In this document: positions 60,250 through 64,000 of the stretch, one piece after another | How positions within the stretch are numbered: the first letter of the stretch is position 1 | Layout of the letters: the number at the start of each line of letters is the position of its first letter | Assembly: GCF_023343835.1 (NCBI RefSeq) | Contig: NC_064447.1 | Location: 13,145,501-13,209,500 of the forward strand | Length of the DNA: 64,000 nt | Direction: 5' to 3' | From: Lagopus muta | Taxonomy: Eukaryota; Chordata; Aves; Galliformes; Phasianidae | Notes under the pieces: model-generated | What the model was told of the DNA's origin: nothing | What the model saw: only the letters and a program-made list of their open reading frames with translations | The model's database searches: none | Program-made: the position numbers and the translations under genes

Positions 60250-60300
60250 GTGAGCAGGGACCTTTAGACCACCTGGTCTGACCTTTTTATCTCCTGCCAT
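60250..60300 (-). repeat. Possible ancient CR1/L3-like 3' remnant
   Basis: The plus strand 'gcagggacctttagaccacctggtctgacc' resembles the reverse complement of old amniote CR1 3' ends (GGGACC...GACCATCTGGTCTGACC). It is short and lacks the terminal octamer, so it is uncertain. Confidence 0.35.
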
Positions 60301-63300
60301 CTTTACTTCTCTATTTAAGAAACACTTTTCACTGCCTTCCTCCTCCCCACTCTTTTGACCGTCACCAACGTGAAATTTGTCTACAGTGTTCTTATTATAG
60401 TTGTCCTTTTAAATTGCACTTGATTTGGGATGATGACATCTCGGTCTGTATCCAAGCTGAAGTGTCCCAAAGGCTGAAGCAATGCTTTGTGCATCTCCAC
60501 AGCCAGTCAGCCATCAACGCACACAAACACTGCCCCTTTCTGCCTCCAGTTGGCTGTGGTGTATACAGAGATGTGAGCATTGCTTCTAATTAGGAGCTGA
60601 AGCCATTTGGCCAAGAGTGGAGTCCCTGCAGACTTCTTCCCCCTAAGAATGAGATGCAAAGTGGGCTCCAAAGCAGCCCGCCTGCCTGCTTCTGCCCTGA
60701 GGGAAGCACACAAGCTGTGTCCCCAAGTCAGGAAACCCTGTCTTTGCCACAAAGCTGCCCCAAGGCAAGATTTCTGCGGGATCCAGGGCAGTCATTTAAT
60801 TTGGGCACCGAGCTCAAAATTCTTCTTGTTATCATTATGGCATTACAAAGCACATATATAATACTTGTGATCACAAGCTTCTTCAGAAGCGCAGATAAGA
60901 GAGATGTTCTTTGTCCCAGAATGTTCTCACTCTAAATCCCTGATTCCACAAGCCATTTTTCATTAAATTATCCCTTTTATGTCAGGTCAGAGCAGTGACT
61001 GTTCACATGGGTAAGAGCTGGCAGGGTGAGACCCTTTGCAAGTCCACAGAAAATTTGCTGTGAACGTGGAGAGCTTTCTATTATTCACTACAAAAGTCCA
61101 TGATCAGGCTGCAGGGGCAAATGCTTTTAAAATGTTGTTCTATGGAGAATTCTGATCCCTGTCACATAAAACAGCATAAATGTCAGACCGTGGGTTTATA
61201 TGAATATTCCCTGCAGAGAAGCAAATACAAGGAATTAGTTGTTCTCTTGTCCTATTTATTCCCTTTAATTGGATTTATTTTAAGTGGGCTTTAGTATAGA
61301 TGTTTCTGAAATGTCTTTATTGTATTTTGGAATCTCATATCAACATAAATAGAGCCAGCTTGCCCTACATTCAAAAATATATAAGCAGCAAAATCTTTTG
61401 ACTGTCTGTTTTGGACTGTTGTTTAAGCCTAACCTAAATCAGTTCTCAGTTTACAGAAGGAGTATTTTGAGATGCCGATGCCTGTGCAGTTTGTGGCAGT
61501 GTGTCCAGTTATACCTGATGATTTTGTTCCATCCTTGCTTTGTGTTCAGAAATAAACGTCAAAGATGCAGTTGTGTTGAGATGATTTGGCTCAGCCAAAA
61601 TTATCAAGTCTCCAAGTGATGGAACCGTGAAGCATTTTTTCTCCCCAAGGTTCACGTTCAGAGGGATGTGTGTGCTACAGGCCATATCAGCACTGGTTTA
61701 TGCGTGAGGCCCGATGGAGCAAGCACGGCACTTGGCTGCTTTTCTGCAGTGCATGCCTCTAAGTCAGACTGAGGAGCAGCTTACCGTTGTCAGCATTTGA
61801 TTCATAGAGTTGTGTAAATGGGCAAAAAATTCCTTTCTGTCATGCCAGAGGCCAAATTAAACAGAAATCTGTGAGTGAGGAGGGTTATTTAGTCGTGAGG
61901 AAACAAGATGAGTTGAGCGATGATGTACCCTCGCAAGGTTTGGCAGTTTGTTTCGGGCCGAGTTTGTCTTGCTTTATGTAATGCCACAAAATACAGTTCT
62001 TCCTGCTGAGCAGAGATGCTAGTGGTGTGAAGGCAGACGTGGAGCCAGCAGAATGCAGCAGAAAGGTGTGAGCACCACGCTCTGCTGGGAGCTGGGCTGG
62101 CAGCAATGAAGCCATCCACACTGACACTGAGCCACCAGCCTGCCCTGTGAGTTCTTCGTGTTCCCTTTCAAGCAGGCATCTCAAAAATGCGCTGCAGATA
62201 TGTAGGAAGGCATCCTGGCAATAGTAATGAAAACGAGGTGTTTGTGAGTTGGGTTTTTAAGGCAGCAAACTGATAGTGCGTGAGTGTGGCGTGGCTGGAA
62301 GTAGCAGGTGTTCCTGCCAGCAGTGGGGCTGGGTGTCTTCAGGATTACTTTGATGTACGTTTTAGTGGTTAGTGAAGAGTCTGACGGAAAATTACTGAGA
62401 AAGATGGAACAAAGTAATGCAACTGTGTCTGAACCTATCTGTGTATGTGCGAAGAAAGCGTGCCCTTAGGTCTGTATTTGTACAGTCAGTAGATTTAAAC
62501 AGCTCCTCGTGCTTGAAGAGCTCCCTTGGTTCAGGTGTCGGCACATACAGATCAGTAAAAACAACATGTGTATCTTCTGATCTAATCGACCTCTACTTTC
62601 TTGTTCTCTGAATTAGTGACGCTGTAAAAAATGAAGCTGCTTTAATTGACGTAGCTGACTGAAATGCTCTCACAAAAGAATTATTTATTGTCTCGGGAAA
62701 TTTTATCTCTGGTTCATTTTATTGTAAAGATTCTATCTCAGAAAAGCTGTGAATCAGAGATGAAGGGGAGTAATGATAAACTCAGGGAAAACATAAGGAA
62801 AACGTGTGGGTGTTTGAGTTTGCACATGTCTGTAAGCTATTATAGATATGCAAATACAAAATCAAGTGCTTGTGGACATGTGGTTTTGTGTCAGCTATGA
62901 ATTTTATTCATCACTGTTTAACACTAGATCTGTACAATTTTGGAAAATAATTCTGACTCGCGCTAGATAACCTTTATCAGCTTTTTTATAATGATTTCAT
63001 TTACTGATCCAATTATATAGTAAATTGAATCCTATCCACTAACACGAGTTGAATGTTTTTATTATATGCAGCTGCTTGATATCCCCAGGTGTGGGAGAAC
63101 ACAGTGCGGATGGAAATTAATTAAGTGAGATGTGGGAGATGGCTGTGGCCGTATGTTATGTGCTTGTCAGCCGGAGGAGACGCGTGTCAGACTCGGCGTG
63201 ATCAGTTGCAGCATGCGCTTCCCTGGCTTGCAGGAGGCACACAGCGGAGTGGCAGGGGATGGAGCTCTGCAGCCCCTGCCTTTGCTTGCAGATCGCTTCC

Positions 63301-64000
63301 CTGCTCTTCCAGCAGCACCGTGTGTTGGTACACACCTTGCACGAGGTGCCCGAGGAATTTCCTGATAGGCAAAACTGTTTTACGCCAAGCTGATTAAAAA
63401 CCTGCTCTGCATTTCTGGTTAGCACCTGATCACTAATGCTTGCAGTATCCTAAATGGCGAGGGCTGCTAGGCTCAGAAAGGAAACATTTTTCAAGTTTTT
63501 TAAAGATGAAAAGCAACCAAAAAATGTCCTTATGTGTTTCTGTGCTGATATATTTCCAGGCACAGTTACTTCTGGTGACACTCAAGCCTTTCCTACACGT
63601 GCAGAAACCATGCGTATAAAAACAGTGCACAGGAGCAGTATGTGATTTGGGAACAATAATACAATAATACAGTTTAATTTTCCAATATTTATAGAGAACT
63701 CTTAGGAGTGAATCTTGCACAGAAAAAGCAGAATAATTTAAATCGATGAATATTAGGTCCGTTACCAAGTTCCTACAAGCACAAGTAGCTGTTAGTAGGT
63801 ATGCTGTGTAAATTGGTAAATTAACTGGTAGAATAAAGTCTTTGTGAACAGCTTGTTGGTCAGAGAGCTGCGAGGAAATGTAAATATGTAACATTTGTTT
63901 CTCATTAAAGCATGTCCTCCCCATCTCAGTTTCAAAGGTAGAACAGAAAACAGCATTACCGTTACGGGTGAAGTATTTCTCTTACTTGCAAAATGTGAGC

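Larger units (their letters stand above)
36340..64000 (+). other. PRKAR1B: PRKAR1B intron 4 (5' 27.7 kb, continues past the window)
   Basis: I looked for the next exon, which should follow an AG with the bases for S-D-I-F-D-A-M-F, and did not find it. Open frames in this stretch are short, with no family resemblance or paired splice sites. It contains a CTCF-like site at 36453-36466, a 14-bp palindrome at 44886-44899, short microsatellites at 48601-48620, 59341-59380 and 59682-59710, and a possible old CR1 remnant near 60250-60300. Absence of a nested gene is a judgement by eye. Confidence 0.75.

Overview
The window is vertebrate nuclear DNA, almost certainly from a bird. Introns are long, both genes are split into many small exons with GT/AG borders, a CpG island marks the shared 5' region, and the interspersed repeats are CR1 LINE fragments ending in the typical 'ATTCTATGATTCTA'-like tail. 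The gene pair DNAAF5 (HEATR2) and PRKAR1B in head-to-head arrangement is the order found on human 7p22. A galliform such as chicken is the most likely source, but the sequence alone does not settle the species.

Layout. Positions 1-4929 are 3' flanking DNA of DNAAF5 with one CR1 fragment and no recognisable gene. Positions 4930-24269 on the minus strand hold the complete DNAAF5 gene. I could define all 13 coding exons with consistent phases. They join to a 2493-nt reading frame (830 codons plus stop), close to the roughly 855 residues of the human protein. Positions 23690-25170 are a CpG-rich region holding the first DNAAF5 exon and a 5' non-coding exon of PRKAR1B, read in opposite directions. 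The island is interrupted by a CpG-poor, AT-rich strip at 24398-24530. From about 24800 to the right edge, the plus strand is PRKAR1B. One 5' UTR exon and the first three coding exons (residues 1-146 of about 381) are present. After the exon ending at 36339, the remaining 27.7 kb appears to be a single intron, and the cAMP-binding domains lie beyond the window.

Function. DNAAF5 is a cytoplasmic HEAT-repeat factor needed to preassemble axonemal dynein arms of motile cilia. PRKAR1B is the type I-beta regulatory subunit of cAMP-dependent protein kinase; the part seen here carries the dimerisation/docking domain and the pseudosubstrate inhibitor site. The two proteins have no known joint pathway. 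What links them here is the shared divergent promoter region, which includes an RFX X-box-like site next to the DNAAF5 start, an E-box and YY1-type cores.

I did not find an undescribed biological system. The most useful leads are regulatory: the split divergent promoter, a perfect-consensus CTCF motif in a GC-rich patch of DNAAF5 intron 9, a second strong CTCF-type site just after PRKAR1B exon 4, and a possible in-frame N-terminal extension of PRKAR1B. There is no prokaryotic or viral gene, CRISPR array or RNA gene that I can support.
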